Source: Lichtheimia corymbifera B2541
Lineage: Eukaryota; Mucoromycota; Mucoromycetes; Mucorales; Lichtheimiaceae
DNA: 53,228 nucleotides
Direction: 5' to 3'
Assembly: GCA_000697475.1 (NCBI GenBank)
Contig: JNEU01000661.1
Location: forward strand, 1 to 53,228
This document shows positions 10,601 through 24,751 of this stretch, piece after piece. Position numbers and translations under genes: made by a program. Positions within the stretch are counted from its first letter, which is position 1; the number at the start of each line of letters is the position of its first letter. The notes below the pieces were generated by a model that was not told where the DNA came from, made no database searches, and saw only the letters and a program-made list of their open reading frames with translations.

Positions 10601-11900
10601 GAGCATCCTGCGGCACACATCCCTTACGGGGGTATCACACCAGCAACAAGTTACAGTAAATGTGTGTGTCTATCTTTTGGCGCTATCAGGATTTATCGAT
10701 CGTCCAATGCAGCTGTAATCAAGCAACACTAATACCTCTGGAAAACCGGTTATCTGCAATTGTTTATTGTATGGGAATCTCTGCAGCAAGGACATCGGCT
10801 TTGGGTTCTTGGTAGCATCAAGGAACGTCGCGTGTATCAATGCCCAAACTGTCCACAACCAGTCTTTACACTGCCTCTTTTGGGTATGTTGACAAGAAGA
10901 CGGGTTCAGATTGGTTTTCCTTGTTATCTCACAATGTGCTCATGGTAGATTGAACATGTTGGATGATGGTACCTGTGGGAAGCAACAAGACGTGGATCTC
11001 AAAGCAAGAACGCTGTATGGTTGGCTCAATGGTACGCATAGTATTGGATCTATAAAGCAGGACCACTTGATTAACCAGCCTTACAATTACACAGCAGCAG
11101 CACATACTGGATCGGATGGATACAAGGTTATTTCAAGGATCAAGAAATGGTATTGTGGATACCTCAAGGTAGAGTGATCATTCTAGGATCTGTCACCTTC
11201 AGGTACACTGATGAAAGAAATGGAATGGCAGAGTCTCTCTCTTTCGGCGACTTTACTATTATCACAACAGCACTTCAAGGATGCCATTGTACTGTACTCT
11301 CCATGGGAGACGATCAACAACGCTGCGCAGCGGAAACAGTGCGACTCGTTGGTGTCACCTCAGGGATTTAAACATGCATCCTCTGTTCGCACGGCCCCAT
11401 CATTACGGCTATTGATTTCCTTGCCTTTAGAGAGAAAGATGGATATCTCTATTGAGCAGCATGTTGTGGGGTCCACGGCTGGGTTCTGCTTATCGGCAGT
11501 CTTTTATCCTGCTACGCATGCTTGTTATCGATGGGTCATATCAACAACAATCACGAAGCAGCAAGCAGCAACCAAGCCCATATCTTTAGTCACAACAACA
11601 CTTACTCGATTTCCTGGTGGTTCTCGTCATGGACCAATTGCTAACAAGAGCATTCAGCAGCGCACGTCTCTTACGGGTATGTCACATCAGCAGCAACCAA
11701 CAATGTTACATGTCTTTTTGGTGCTATTATCAAGGTTTACCCATCGCTCAAAGCATTTGTCACCAAGTGTGAGTCCCTTCCGTCTGAGAAACGACGATCA
11801 GAATTTCATTGTATGGACATCTCTGCAGCAAGGAATTTGGTTTTGGTTGCTGGGTGGCAATAGGCATTGTGGATTTTCTTATGACTCTGGGTAAGTGTTG
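7690..11900. repeat. Degenerate nested tandem array with intron-like units
   Basis: The segment 7690-8330 recurs as 10830-11450, about 3.13 kb later (shared words include gggtatgttgacaagaagac and gaacatgttggatgatggta). Between and after them a second block recurs at about 9070-9370, 9830-10130, 10500-10770 and 11570-11830, each with versions of ctggtggttctcattattgg and catgtctcttatgggtgtcg. A third block (Tyr-Arg-Gln-like tatcggcaattc words) recurs at about 8790, 8870 and 9620. No long ORF spans it; the longest (11211-11894, 227 codons) matches nothing I know. Several units contain a segment shaped like a spliceosomal intron: GTATGY or GTACGC, then an AACTAAC or ATTAAC box, then TTACA or ACAG. 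The most likely reading is a decayed multi-exon repeat gene or cluster. Confidence 0.7.
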
Positions 11901-13301
11901 TTCCCATTACCTCATAAATAAATTAGTAATATGAGGACTGATAGGCCAGGTTATCTTTGTATATATTCATTGGTGCCATGAAAACCATTTGGTCCCGTTA
12001 CAGTTGTCAATGGCGGGTCCTATTGCTTTGAAACACGAAGATCAAGAGTTGAATTTGGGTGGATTTCTCAGAAGCAAGCAAGCGATCTCTGGCACATGAG
12101 GATATTGGACCATCTAATAGCTGTGGTTGTCAAGGGATACCGTTTCAATGGTTTTGGAAATCAGCTACCTGCAAGTCGCTTTACTCAAAAACGGATGCTT
12201 CTCGCCAACATTTCGAATTGGATAAGACAGCACCATTGTCACTCAACAAAGACTGGATTCACAAGCCAAGTTCCGAGTATGTTTAGGCGCAATCTTTGGC
12301 AGTGTTGAAAACAAGACAAAGAACGGTGAATCAAATCTGAGAGTGCCGAGATACATGAAAGAAGTGATCATTCCAACCCTTTTTGCGATTGCCGTGTCCA
12401 CGAACAACTATATGCAACCATCATCTAGACTCAGGTCTTGATAGCTATATCTTAGGTTCCATTATGCGCGTTCTTTTTTAAAATAAATCTTATTCGAGCA
12501 AGGAGTATCAACCATTCTTAGAGTCTTTTGTTACAAAACATCATTGATACCTGTGCATAAGCAGAGCTAGATGGGTTTGAAAACCTGTGTGATCGATTCC
12601 ATGCTGTATTTTTCCTATCTGTAGTAGGGGATACTACTAGACACGATGATACAACAATGTGTGGCAACGATGTGCTATGTAGCTATGCAATAAATCTATT
12701 CATTGAGCACGTATTTAAAGCTGAGCATTCTCAAAACGCATGCATCAGAGATACCCCCTCAGTGTCAATTCTTGACTATGTATGATACATTTCATCGAAG
12801 CTACCGTTCCTAACTAAAAACCAATAACGTCGTCATCTTTCCTCAAATCAGCAACCTGAACCGTTTTACAGACCAATCAACAGCATATGATCATTAACCT
12901 TCCTGTATGCAGGATGGGTATCCGTAGTACATCACCATAACGGTCAACCACCCCGCGGGGCGGATACAAGCATAGGTATGGAAAAAGTGAAATTATTTGT
13001 GATATATTACGAGCATTCGAAAACGGAAAGCTTCCGAAACAACTGGTATTTAATCATAGGCTTTATAGAGTAGTATCATAAGTCAAAGAGAATGATCATA
13101 GGACAAGCAAGGGGTATCTCCCTAGGGTACAGCGGGGAAAGAATAAAGAGAGAGGTCTTGCAGGAAATCCAAGTTAAGGAGGTGGTGAGGTAACCCGATA
13201 TCTCTTTCTTGAAATCCGTGTATATATATAGCATCAGCACAGTCGTTCTTGTTCCTTTGATTTCTTTATTCTTTTATTTTACTTTTTCGCACTCGCACAA
13301 A
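11901..13301. other. Intergenic region, no gene recognised
   Basis: A short frame at 12059-12286 has no family features. The last 100 bases are the promoter of the next gene. A small GC-rich palindrome, ccccgcgggg, lies at 12952-12961. Confidence 0.5.
13219..13232 (+). promoter_or_regulatory. TATA box of the GPI-protein gene
   Basis: A run of tatatatata (13221-13230) lies about 72 bases upstream of the ATG at 13302, followed by a pyrimidine-rich leader. This is a typical fungal core promoter layout; the assignment is inference. Confidence 0.5.
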
Positions 13302-14078
13302 ATGAAACTTGTCTCGTTGCTATCGTTGGCTGCATTGGTTTGCTCTGGAGCAGTTGCTCAACAACAACCAGGTCAAAGTGCTGGCATTGCCATCACTGCC
13401 CCTGCTTTAGGTGTAAGTTGTTTTTCATTCTATAGGAATACCACGTTGTGGTAGTTGTATAATGCATGATCCCAAACTCATTTTTGCCTATCTAAAGACT
13501 GTTTGGACGGCTGGCAAGACCGAGGTGGTGTCCTGGTAATAAGGAGGCTGATTTGGATGGCAAAAATAAAACTTGTATACTAATGATGCGTAATATAGGA
13601 CAGTGCAAGATTCGACCGTTTCGAACATTGATTCGGTGGAGTTGAGAAATGGAGGTTCGACAAACTTGCAGCTTGTTGGCCAAGTTGGATCCAAGATTCC
13701 TATTTCAGGTGGGCAATGGGAGTGGGATATTCCTGTTGACACCAAGACGGATGCATCTTGTAAGTTTTTGGAAATGCATGCATTTTTTTTTCTTGTCAAC
13801 CAGTAAGCTCATGCATATGTAAACACTCGCACACAGACGTTTTGGTGTTTACAAGCAGCAAGGGATCCACTTATTCGCCATACTTTACCATCATGGCAGC
13901 TCCGCCTGGTGCCAAGGCCAATTTTACTTCTCATAAAACCAGCAGTAGTGCATCAGCATCAGGGGCAGAGGCATCTTCATCTGAACATTCGTCAGCATCG
14001 CAAGATTTGACAATCCAACAAACAACTATGATGCTGGGTATTGTTGCAAGCTTGGTTGCTGTCCTCTTTTCAATTTAG
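13302..14078 (+). CDS. Secreted GPI-anchored protein with a Kre9/Knh-like N-terminal domain
   Basis: Exons 13302-13412, 13498-13535, 13599-13759 and 13837-14078 join in frame to 183 aa; introns are GT-AG and the second has a TACTAAT branch site. Residues 1-19 form a signal peptide (MKLVSLLSLAALVCSGAVA). The mature part begins with the pattern of Kre9/Knh1 N-terminal domains: a short beta motif ITAPALG, then TVWTAGKTEVVSW, and ends in SPYFTIM. A Ser/Ala-rich linker (about residues 125-160) and a hydrophobic tail (MMLGIVASLVAVLFSI) without a following charge match a GPI-attachment signal. Members of this family sit at the cell surface and in the wall, some linked to beta-glucan assembly; the precise role here is not known. 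Many fungi carry several such small genes. Confidence 0.82.
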
Positions 14079-14618
14079 GGCACCTCAAACGTTTAACATA
14101 TATCACACACATTTGGCATTGCCCCCCTCCCTCTTCATGTGCGTGTGATGTATTTTTATCCCTTTTACTTTTCCAGCATTGCTCAATCAACTAAGCTATA
14201 TTATATACCTTATTGACTTGTCCTCCTTAATAAAGATCTTCCCTTCTTGTAACAAATCGTAGCACACCAGGGATGACTCTTTGGATGTTGCATATCATGT
14301 GTTTATATATACTTTGTCCATACATCACGTAGAAGACGAAAGGCAAAAGGCAAAACGAAAGATACGGGGGATACAGGTTGTGGAAATATGTTGAAAACAC
14401 AAAAGAAAGAATGCATATGTGCAAAGAAGAGGAGTAACTACAAGATAGTACAGTGGAAAAAAGATGGAGGATAAAGTATACTGAGAAAAAAAAACACATC
14501 AACTAGAAAAAAAAGCATTTTCAAACATCAAGAGAGAGCTAGAAGAGAGAAGATATGATAATACAAAGTAATTATACAAGAACACCAGCGCGATGAAGAT
14601 GCTTGTAAAAGACACACG
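14079..14618. other. Convergent 3' intergenic region
   Basis: This lies between two convergent genes. An AATAAA-like motif (14229-14234, ttaataaag) and A/T-rich tracts fit 3' ends and polyadenylation. No other gene is seen. Confidence 0.5.
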
Positions 14619-16677
<2,059 letters not shown>

Positions 16678-19268
16678 ACGCGTGGTGTCGTGTGTGGAAA
16701 AAAGGAAGATGTTGGATATGAATGGGCGGATCGAAAACTAAATATGCGGCAACTGTATTATAATGGATTGGCAACAATTGAATCCCTGGTAAGATGTTGT
16801 TGATGGAAGATGATGAGATTGGCGGTGTATGATGATTTGGCGCCAAGAACGTCAGGAAACAAAGACTTTCGAGACAAGAGGAAGAGAACAGAATTGTGTA
16901 GGTTTTGTTTTAAATGAGAGGAAAAGTCGAAACGGGGGTTAGGGGGAGGGTCGTGGTTCATGGTCAGGTGCCTGACATTGTGTTCAAAGTGGTTAGCTCC
17001 AAACCCCCTTTTCAGTTTTAAAACTTGGGCATCCACCATTGCTGCTGCTGATTTTATCCTCATATTATCATGCCTATCCTGTTCCTATCATGCAACATAC
17101 AAATTGGGATCCCCTAAACACGCGCTTCGCTCGCACATTTACCTATATTTTTGGATGTACGTAAGTCATTGTGGATAGTTTATTATGTCACAAAAGAGCT
17201 GTTGAGACACAAGAGCGCGCATACGGCGAAACTCTATTTGGCCATCTGGCGGTGGAGATAATGGAAAAGCGTTCCAGATGTGAGAAAAGCCGATATGGAT
17301 CGGAGGATTGTGTATGTGGATAATTTCGTTTAGGTGAAGAAGCTTTTTCCTTGGGGGGAACATGGCAATGGCAAAGAAACGTGTTAAAAAAAGATGGAAT
17401 GTTCCAACTGTCGAATGGTTGCAAGCTGCATAAACAAAATGCATGATCCGCTTTTAGTGATCAATACTCGCCTTTACCACCATTTCTACTGCCATAGCTT
17501 CACTTTTTATTTGCCATAGTGAACAAGCTAGCATCAAGGCTCATCCCTTCCCCCTGGGACGTTTGCAATGGCCATATCCATGTATGGAAAGCAGCGTGTG
17601 CAGCATGCGATGCAAATTGGGGGAGCACCAAAAGCTCAACTCACCACGCGTGTTTGGTACCTTAGAAGATTGGAATCCAGCACAATCATCTTGCGATTAT
17701 CACATCGCCTGCACCATTCATTATTCTATTCTCTACGTAGAAAAGAATTACCGTGATGTAAACATGTGCGAAATATCTCTAATTTACAAGATGTTTCACC
17801 TTATATTACACATGTTGGGGGTAAGGAAGGCAAACGTGTGGTGTGTGTATGTGTGCACTAGGCGTCCTCGTTTTGGTCAGATGGATTACGCCATTGCAAA
17901 AGTGACCATAACATTTCCGTACGATAGTCCCCGGCAACAGAACAACCTACCACCTCTTTTCTCATTGTAGCTGTCCCTGTCACCTACAGCCTCATACACA
18001 AAGCAACAACAACACAAACAATACAGCGAGTGCCCTTTTTCTTTTCTGCATGATTGAATCATTAACATAAGCAGCGGGTACGCCTTTTTACTTGTATAAG
18101 TTTGCTCAGGATTGACTCCTTTTGATTGTTTCATCACATGCTTTAGCTAATGGCTTTAATACTAGTCGCTGCAACCTTCAAGCTGGGACCTTGCTCAATA
18201 TTACCCTTTCCGCTCGGATGTTTCGGGGTGGTGCCGACATGTTCTCCGTTCCCGGCCTCCTTTGCACAACACATTGTCCACGCCACCAAAAGGAGTTACA
18301 CCCATGCACACGCTTCCTTGGTATATCTTATCCATGTTTACGTGGTACAAATACATTTACTACTATTGTTGGTAACCAGTCTTGGGCAAAGGAAGGATGC
18401 ATGTGCCACACCATCGCATGAGATTCTCTCAAAGACTTGCGTAAAAGTGAAACCTATTGCATGTGAGATACATGTGCTCAAAGTTCTCCCCCAACTTGCC
18501 GAGTTACCGGCAGAATTGGGAAATAATTACATTGGGCATCTGTGCGATACATTTTATTTACTGCGAGTTTGACAGCCGATCGTGTATTTGTTATAGGCCC
18601 TTTGAGTATACACATCAACAGTACAACAAATAGGGGATGATTCGCTGTGATCGTCATTGTGTATATTATCACGCTTCAAGTGGTCAGTGCGAAAATCACG
18701 ATCCATTCTACTTGAGTGCCTATCTCATAACCTGCCACTACTATCACCCTCGGAGTTCGGGATACACAAGTAATTCATTGTGCTGTGTGGCACGGCCCAC
18801 TTGGTGATCCGGCAGGTTGCCCAACCATGATATCGGATGCGAGCCGTTTTACTTTCTCCAGAATCAACATCGATCGACCAATGTGTATACTGAACCATCA
18901 TGTATTTCCCACACATGTGATGTTGGTCATATCAAACGCCAAGTAATTGGCTTATCAAAACGTGATCTTGCCGATATTATGAGCATGCCTTATCGCTCTA
19001 ATCCTTCATTTTCATACAAATACAAATAATATGTATATTCCAAAGCGTTTTATTGTATGTGTGAATGTGTGTATGTGTGTATGTATGTGTATGTGTGTGG
19101 TGGGTGTTGAGTGTTGAGTACTAGCTATATCCATATATGGGCTATTAACCGGCCCCGCTGTCATTTGTGTGTGTGTGCATCACGAGCGTACGTGCCAGCC
19201 CATATTTGCCGTAAAATCTCAGGTTGTGCGATACTTTCATCAAACGTTGTGTACCAAAATGGGCTTGG
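16678..19268. other. Long intergenic region without a recognised gene
   Basis: 2.6 kb between the forkhead start and the end of the AcuK-like gene. Several short frames (for example 17563-17970 and 18122-18572) lack family motifs or consistent splice signals. A GTAT/GTGT-rich microsatellite lies at about 19050-19105. The first part is probably the forkhead promoter and leader. An unseen non-coding RNA cannot be excluded. Confidence 0.5.
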
Positions 19269-21175
19269 CTATTGTAACTGAATAGGCAGGAAATTACCCA
19301 CAATCACTGTCTGTAAAAAGCAAGTGATCAAGATTCTTGTCCTTCGTGTACAAATCAAAGCTATCCCACCCACCCCTCTTGTTTCTAACCCAACCCCACC
19401 CTATTTCCTCCTCTATCAATACCTACCGGTATATTGTACTTGTCCCTTCGAATCGTAAATGAAAAGCAACAGGATATAAACGATGATTGGGTAGAGGGGC
19501 CTTGGTTCTTGAGAAGACAAGACGTCAACACAGCCTTTTGACCAGAATCGAATGCAATATTGCCGTATTTCTATCGATCATAAAAAGATCAGCACAACCA
19601 CCCTCTTTGGAAACCATGGGAAAAAAAGCCGATGTTATGTGTTACCTCCCAATAATTCACCATTGCATCCTCCGCCATCAGTTCATAGATACAAAGTCGT
19701 CCCTGTGGTAGATAAGGAGTCAGTACTTGCAAAAAGTAACACGGATATACCCCCATATCTTACCTCACGTAATGTTTCGATCGGTACATTGACTAATGAT
19801 GCAAATTCCTTATTACCCTTGTAGATCTCGCCTGTACGACGCCAAAGACAAGCTGGTATACCCATCGAACTAAATACACGATCATAGTCCTAAGGCAAAG
19901 AATGAATCCACTGCTGCTATTTATCATCCAGCATCAGTACTTACTAATAATAATCGTTCAAAAGCCTCTTCCACAAGAATAAGGTCCAGATCGGTGAGTG
20001 ATTGTGCAACGGATCGGAATGCTGGTCGGAAAGTGCCCATCACATTAAGGATACGCTGACGGCTGGCGGCTGATAAGCTAAATACAGAATTGAAAGTAAG
20101 TATCAATTCCCTAGTCCGACCACTTCTTGCATCACTTACTTATTATCCATGTATTTTTGAAGACGTGCATAACCATTAACATAATTATACGGCTTCAAGA
20201 ATCCAGCTTCGTATTTCGCATTGATAACTTCAGTCAAACGATCTTCAAGTCGACCATCAGAAGGATCCGCAGCTGTCAGATAAAATTTTTCTGTAGTGTT
20301 CACCAAAGATGATCGTGGTTGCTGCTGTTGTTGCTGTTGTTGTTGTTGTTGCGGAGAGGAAGAGGAAGAGGAAGATTGTAACAATGCATTCATATCCGAT
20401 TTGCCAAGAGAATCCAGGAACTTGCTATATACTCACATTAATCTATCATCTTTAACTAGTCTACCATATTTTCAAATACCTGATAACCGAGATTTCATTA
20501 CCCATCTGCTCACTTGCAAATGTAAGCTGTCCTGTACCCATTTGTCCAAAGAACTGCAATGGTAATCCACCCAATGTGCTGTTGACACTACCAAAAGCCG
20601 GATTTTGTTGCTGTGAAAAGGCAAGATGTGATTGTGCTGATGTGCTGTTATTCGATGATGATGCATTATTGGTGGATGCTGCTGACATTCGCTTATTGCC
20701 ACCCTTCCCCTGTGAGTTCTTCGGCTCATCATGACAAAGATGACCAATATTGCGTTTGATACAACGTTGACAAGGGCGACCTATTAACGCCATGATCAGA
20801 TACTGTCCATCCTTACTTCCTTATCCCTTCTTACCTTCATCACAAGTCATATGCGATCGACGACAGTAAACGCAGGCTATAATACAATACAATCAACGAA
20901 AGCAATGAGCACATGTTGTTTGGTGTTCGAGAGAGAATGGGGGTGTATATACCGTGCGTCACTTTGCGCCGTTTAGGTCCTGTGCGTTTAGTCTTTTTGT
21001 TACTGGTGCTGTTATCTTGAGTTTCATTTGCTGGTTTGGTCGATGTGGAGGAGGCATCACGGTTGTTGTTGGAGGAGGAGGAGGAGGACAAGTCATTTTG
21101 TTGTTGTGGACCTGATTGGGCATCGCCACTGGATTGTTGTTGTACCCAACTGGAGTCTTGAACAGAGTTGGACAT
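19269..21175 (-). CDS. AcuK/Ert1-type Zn2Cys6 regulator with PAS-like domain (gluconeogenesis)
   Basis: Nine exons (21175-20953, 20876-20835, 20780-20480, 20424-20140, 20077-19945, 19889-19764, 19702-19646, 19570-19427, 19310-19269) join in frame to 450 aa. The binuclear zinc cluster spans the first two introns: KVTHACVYCRRSHMTCDEG then RPCQRCIKRNIGHLCHDEP, with all six cysteines. This block is diagnostic of the AcuK/AcuM/Ert1/Rds2 group. The C-terminal half carries the conserved PAS-like region: LKPYNYVNGYARLQKYM, ILNVMGTFRPAFRSVAQSL, DYDRVFSSMGIPACLWRRTG, and the closing CCFSFTIRRDKYNIP and VIVGNFLPI. These proteins activate gluconeogenic genes (PEP carboxykinase, fructose-1,6-bisphosphatase) on non-fermentable carbon. 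Between the two domains lies a Ser run followed by 11 Gln. A possible 5' leader intron has its donor at 21519, downstream of an ATG at 21541; joining it gives an immediate stop, so it is probably untranslated. Confidence 0.94.
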
Positions 21176-22931
21176 GTTCTTAATAAAGGGAAAGAGAGGA
21201 AAGTATTATTTTGTCTTTGAAGGAAAGGAACAGGGCGAAAAAGAACAACGTGCACACGTTTCGAAACCTTATTTCACATCACCCGCTCAATGCATCTATT
21301 TTCTTTCTCGTGTGATACAAAGGGGTCAAAATCCAAAAAATACCCACCGTTGTCGGAGACCTACTATAGACCCTGATTCTATTTGATAGATCACTACCCC
21401 ATGATTATGCATCAAACGTCACTGGGATCGCCTTTAATTGTCTATATGCCCATATAAATGATAACGGCGATTGCCTGGATTTACACATATGTAAATAAAT
21501 GAGAACAGAGCATACTCACAGCTGGTAGAAGATGATGACATCTTTGTTGAATTCTACAATGAAAGATAAGAAAGAAAGTGATCGTTGTAACTTGCCAAAT
21601 GGTCCTCTGATATAATACTACAAGTCAAGCACTTGATTCATGTATTCAAAGCTTGCAGACAACGAGTTATGTACTCAGCGCTTGATGATGCTTGCTTTGT
21701 TCATGCCGTGATACCTTCTTCGACTCTTCAACATTGACAACTTTCTCACACAATCACCCTAGCTAGACCTCCGATTTGTTTCAAATCGCTGATCCAGCTG
21801 CGTTTGTATTCTTGTCATTATCTGGAATTATGCTGTATACATGCCAAGCTGTTGTTCCGCTCTATATTTACATCAACAAGGATCAGAAAAACCCTTTTAA
21901 AACGATTTACCTCGTATAAGCACAACTCCAATATCATGTAATCGATTGTGGAAAAGCTACTATGGTGGTATAGTATTCTACGACCGTATCACGCAAAATC
22001 CCATTTTTCCGTGGTTTACCAGGTGCCTCGACACATTACACAATCCATTAAATCAAACGTTACTACTTCAAATGACATGCCTGCTATATACTTATTGATG
22101 GACACGATTAACCTTGTGTATGATGTGGCACCTCATACATTTTATCTAGCGTAGTACGCATCTATGGTAATAACATTTGCCCTCAAGACACAGAGAGTTT
22201 TAGTCATCGGCACCTACAACTCATTATTCGGCTGCAGAAAAGATAGGCAACTAATAGTGTTTGACAATCAGCAACCATTTGCATGAAGATATCAATCATG
22301 GTCGTTGCGGCATAAACTGAGGGTACGGCCTGGTATCGGGGCATCAATCAATCACGCACAAGCAGAGATCATGAAATATCGAGCCACGTGGTAACAGGAA
22401 ACCACCAAGACTACCTTCCTTCATATCACAAATGGGTGTGGTTGCACAAAACCCCGTTCATTGTGATTGTGATGTGCATGATGAAAGATTCATTATAAAC
22501 GTCTTTGATGATTATGCAGAAGAAGATTTATTACTAATACAATGAACAACTTTTTTTTCCAATGTCTCTTAGGGATTACACACAGAATGAACCATGATGT
22601 ACAATCAACGATAGAAAGGGGTAGAAGAAGAATAGAAGGGATAATGAAACGATGATGGGCATCACTCACACAGGAAAAAAGAGCTATCCAGGGATCATGC
22701 ATGGTAGTATTTCTCGATGATGATGATGAGTTGTTGTGCATGGATTGCAGTGACATTACACACTTAACTGAATGAAAAAAAAGTATCCGCAATACATGCT
22801 TGGCACCAAACGCATGGTCCTTCACCAAAAGCAGCAAGTCCATGAACGTGCTTGGATTGTTCTCTTTTCCTCTTTTTCTCACTCTCTTTTTTTCTTTTTT
22901 CCAACTTTGTTTCACTCATCCTCCGTCAACA
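21176..22931. other. Divergent intergenic region
   Basis: This lies between the divergent AcuK-like and Ral-like genes. It probably contains leader exon(s) of the former (spliced-looking site at 21519) and the pyrimidine-rich leader of the latter (22857-22920). No further gene is supported. Confidence 0.5.
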
Positions 22932-23695
22932 ATGGCCAAAAAGTCAAAACAGTCGCTGCCATTGCACAAGGTCATCATGGTCGGCTCTGGTGGTGTCGGC
23001 AAGTCGGCCTTGACGTTGCAGTACATGTACGGCGATTTTGTTGAAGAATACGACCCGACCAAAGCAGATTGTAAATGGGGGATTGCCAAGACTTTTATAC
23101 AACATGCCATATTCACTTTATTGTAGCTTATCGTAAAAAGGTTATGCTGGATGGACAAGAATGTCAGATTGATATTTTGGATACTGCTGGTCAGGAAGAA
23201 TATGCAGCTGTAAGTTGTATGTTGTAGGGAGGAGGGCATAATAGGGAAATATTGACACACATGGTACATAGATCCGTGACAATTATTACCGGTCGGGAGA
23301 AGGCTTCCTGTGTGTTTTCTCAGTATGCGAGCATGAATCATTTGAACATACTCAAGAATTCCGAGATCAAATCTTGCGTGTATTGGATGATGATACGGTA
23401 TGGTTACCATAGTGCGGATACTATTAGAATAGTAACCTTGACTTTATGGTTTCTATAGATACCATTTATTCTCGTTGGTAACAAGGTGGATTTGGCTCAT
23501 TTACGCAAGGTGCCATCTAGCGAAGCACAACAATTGGCGCAGGAATGGGGTTGCCCTTATTTGGAGACATCTGCCAAGACAAGACAAAATGTGGATGAAG
23601 TGTACACCATGCTGATGCGAAGTATCAGGGATCGAAAAGCACAAATGCACATGGGAGATGGTAAATCAAAGAAGGGCAAGTGCATTGTTATGTAA
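22932..23695 (+). CDS. Ral-like small GTPase
   Basis: Exons 22932-23070, 23127-23209, 23272-23397 and 23459-23695 join in frame to 194 aa. Visible motifs: P-loop GSGGVGKS (residues 18-25), switch [16 protein letters not shown], switch [26 protein letters not shown] (G4), ETSAK (G5), and a C-terminal CAAX box CIVM preceded by a Lys-rich tail (KSKKGK), so it should be prenylated (Met at X suggests farnesyl) and membrane-bound. The effector loop (PTKADSYRKKV) and the [19 protein letters not shown] start are those of metazoan Ral rather than Ras or Rap. Ral regulates exocyst-dependent secretion in animals; in a fungus the role is inferred. The ATG at 22932 fits the family start; an in-frame upstream ATG at 22800 would add 44 unconserved residues. 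Confidence 0.93.
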
Positions 23696-24751
23696 TCGTC
23701 ACTTTCAAATCAATCACACACCTATCCATCATTACAACACACACTCAACACATACTGCACACAACAACGACAACAGCAATTATCATCTCCATCATCCTCT
23801 CCTCCTCGTCCTCGTCCTCCTCCTTTCATATTATATCTCGCTGGTTTACACACACACTGACACACAACATCCTCTTTCCTCATCTCGCTTTTTGTTTTTT
23901 GCGCACTTGCTAATAGACAATGGGATTTATCCTTGTTTCCTGCATATTGTTTGTTGAATGTTTCCACGTGTAGAAAATGAGTGATACGGGATCGATTTGT
24001 TTCATAGACACGATATGTGAATCATGTGCCTGATGATACCATACGTGTTTGTTTGCGTTGCGCACAGATCATGTTGTTGCTGCTGCACAAGAAGGCCATG
24101 AAGTTTGTATCATGACAATGATACGCGGCGGTTTGTTTTGTTGTTTGAAGCAATAAGAAACGATGTGAACTTAAAGGATGTCTAATAAATGTGACGTTTC
24201 AAGATTGAAGTATCAAAAAAAGATAGATGGAAAAAGAAAAGCTCTCTCGTCAAAGGAGCTTTATTAAATTTCCCATTTGCAAGAGTAAAAAGTACATACA
24301 CCGACAACGAGTATGGGATCTCCCCTGATCGCAACCTTCCATTTTATTTTGGGGGGAGGAGATATGTCAGTGAGTGGTCAAACGAAGCGATTGTAAGCAA
24401 ACTTTTGCATATATTATTTTTTCCCTTGTCTTGCATCTTCCATCATTCCAACCCCATCATCTTTTACGCATCATATGCACACATAACCCATTTCCTCCCT
24501 TTCTCTCTCTCTCTCTCTCTCTTTTGCTGTGCTTTTTTCCTTTCTTTGTTTTCTCTTTTTCTGTACAATCCAGATTTCATTGGCATATGCACATCATACC
24601 CACCTATCTATAATTCAACGTTATACGATAGATCAATTTCATTGACATTTTCATCCTTTGTACGTGGAATGAATGCACACAGGATCGATTGACCTTGGTT
24701 CTCACACACACAACCTATTCATAACAGGCATTTTGATATCCAATTAAGATA
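23696..24751. other. Intergenic region with CT microsatellite
   Basis: This holds the 3' end of the Ral gene (AATAAA-like at 24184) and the FKS promoter/leader, which is very pyrimidine-rich with (CT)n at 24502-24522. Short frames here are compositional. The motif gctctctcgtcaaaggagct (24241-24260) is a small imperfect inverted repeat. Confidence 0.5.

Noticed and set aside
17563..18572. Overlapping plus-strand ORFs in the long intergenic region
   Set aside because: No motifs, no consistent splice structure and Cys/His/Thr-heavy composition typical of chance frames.
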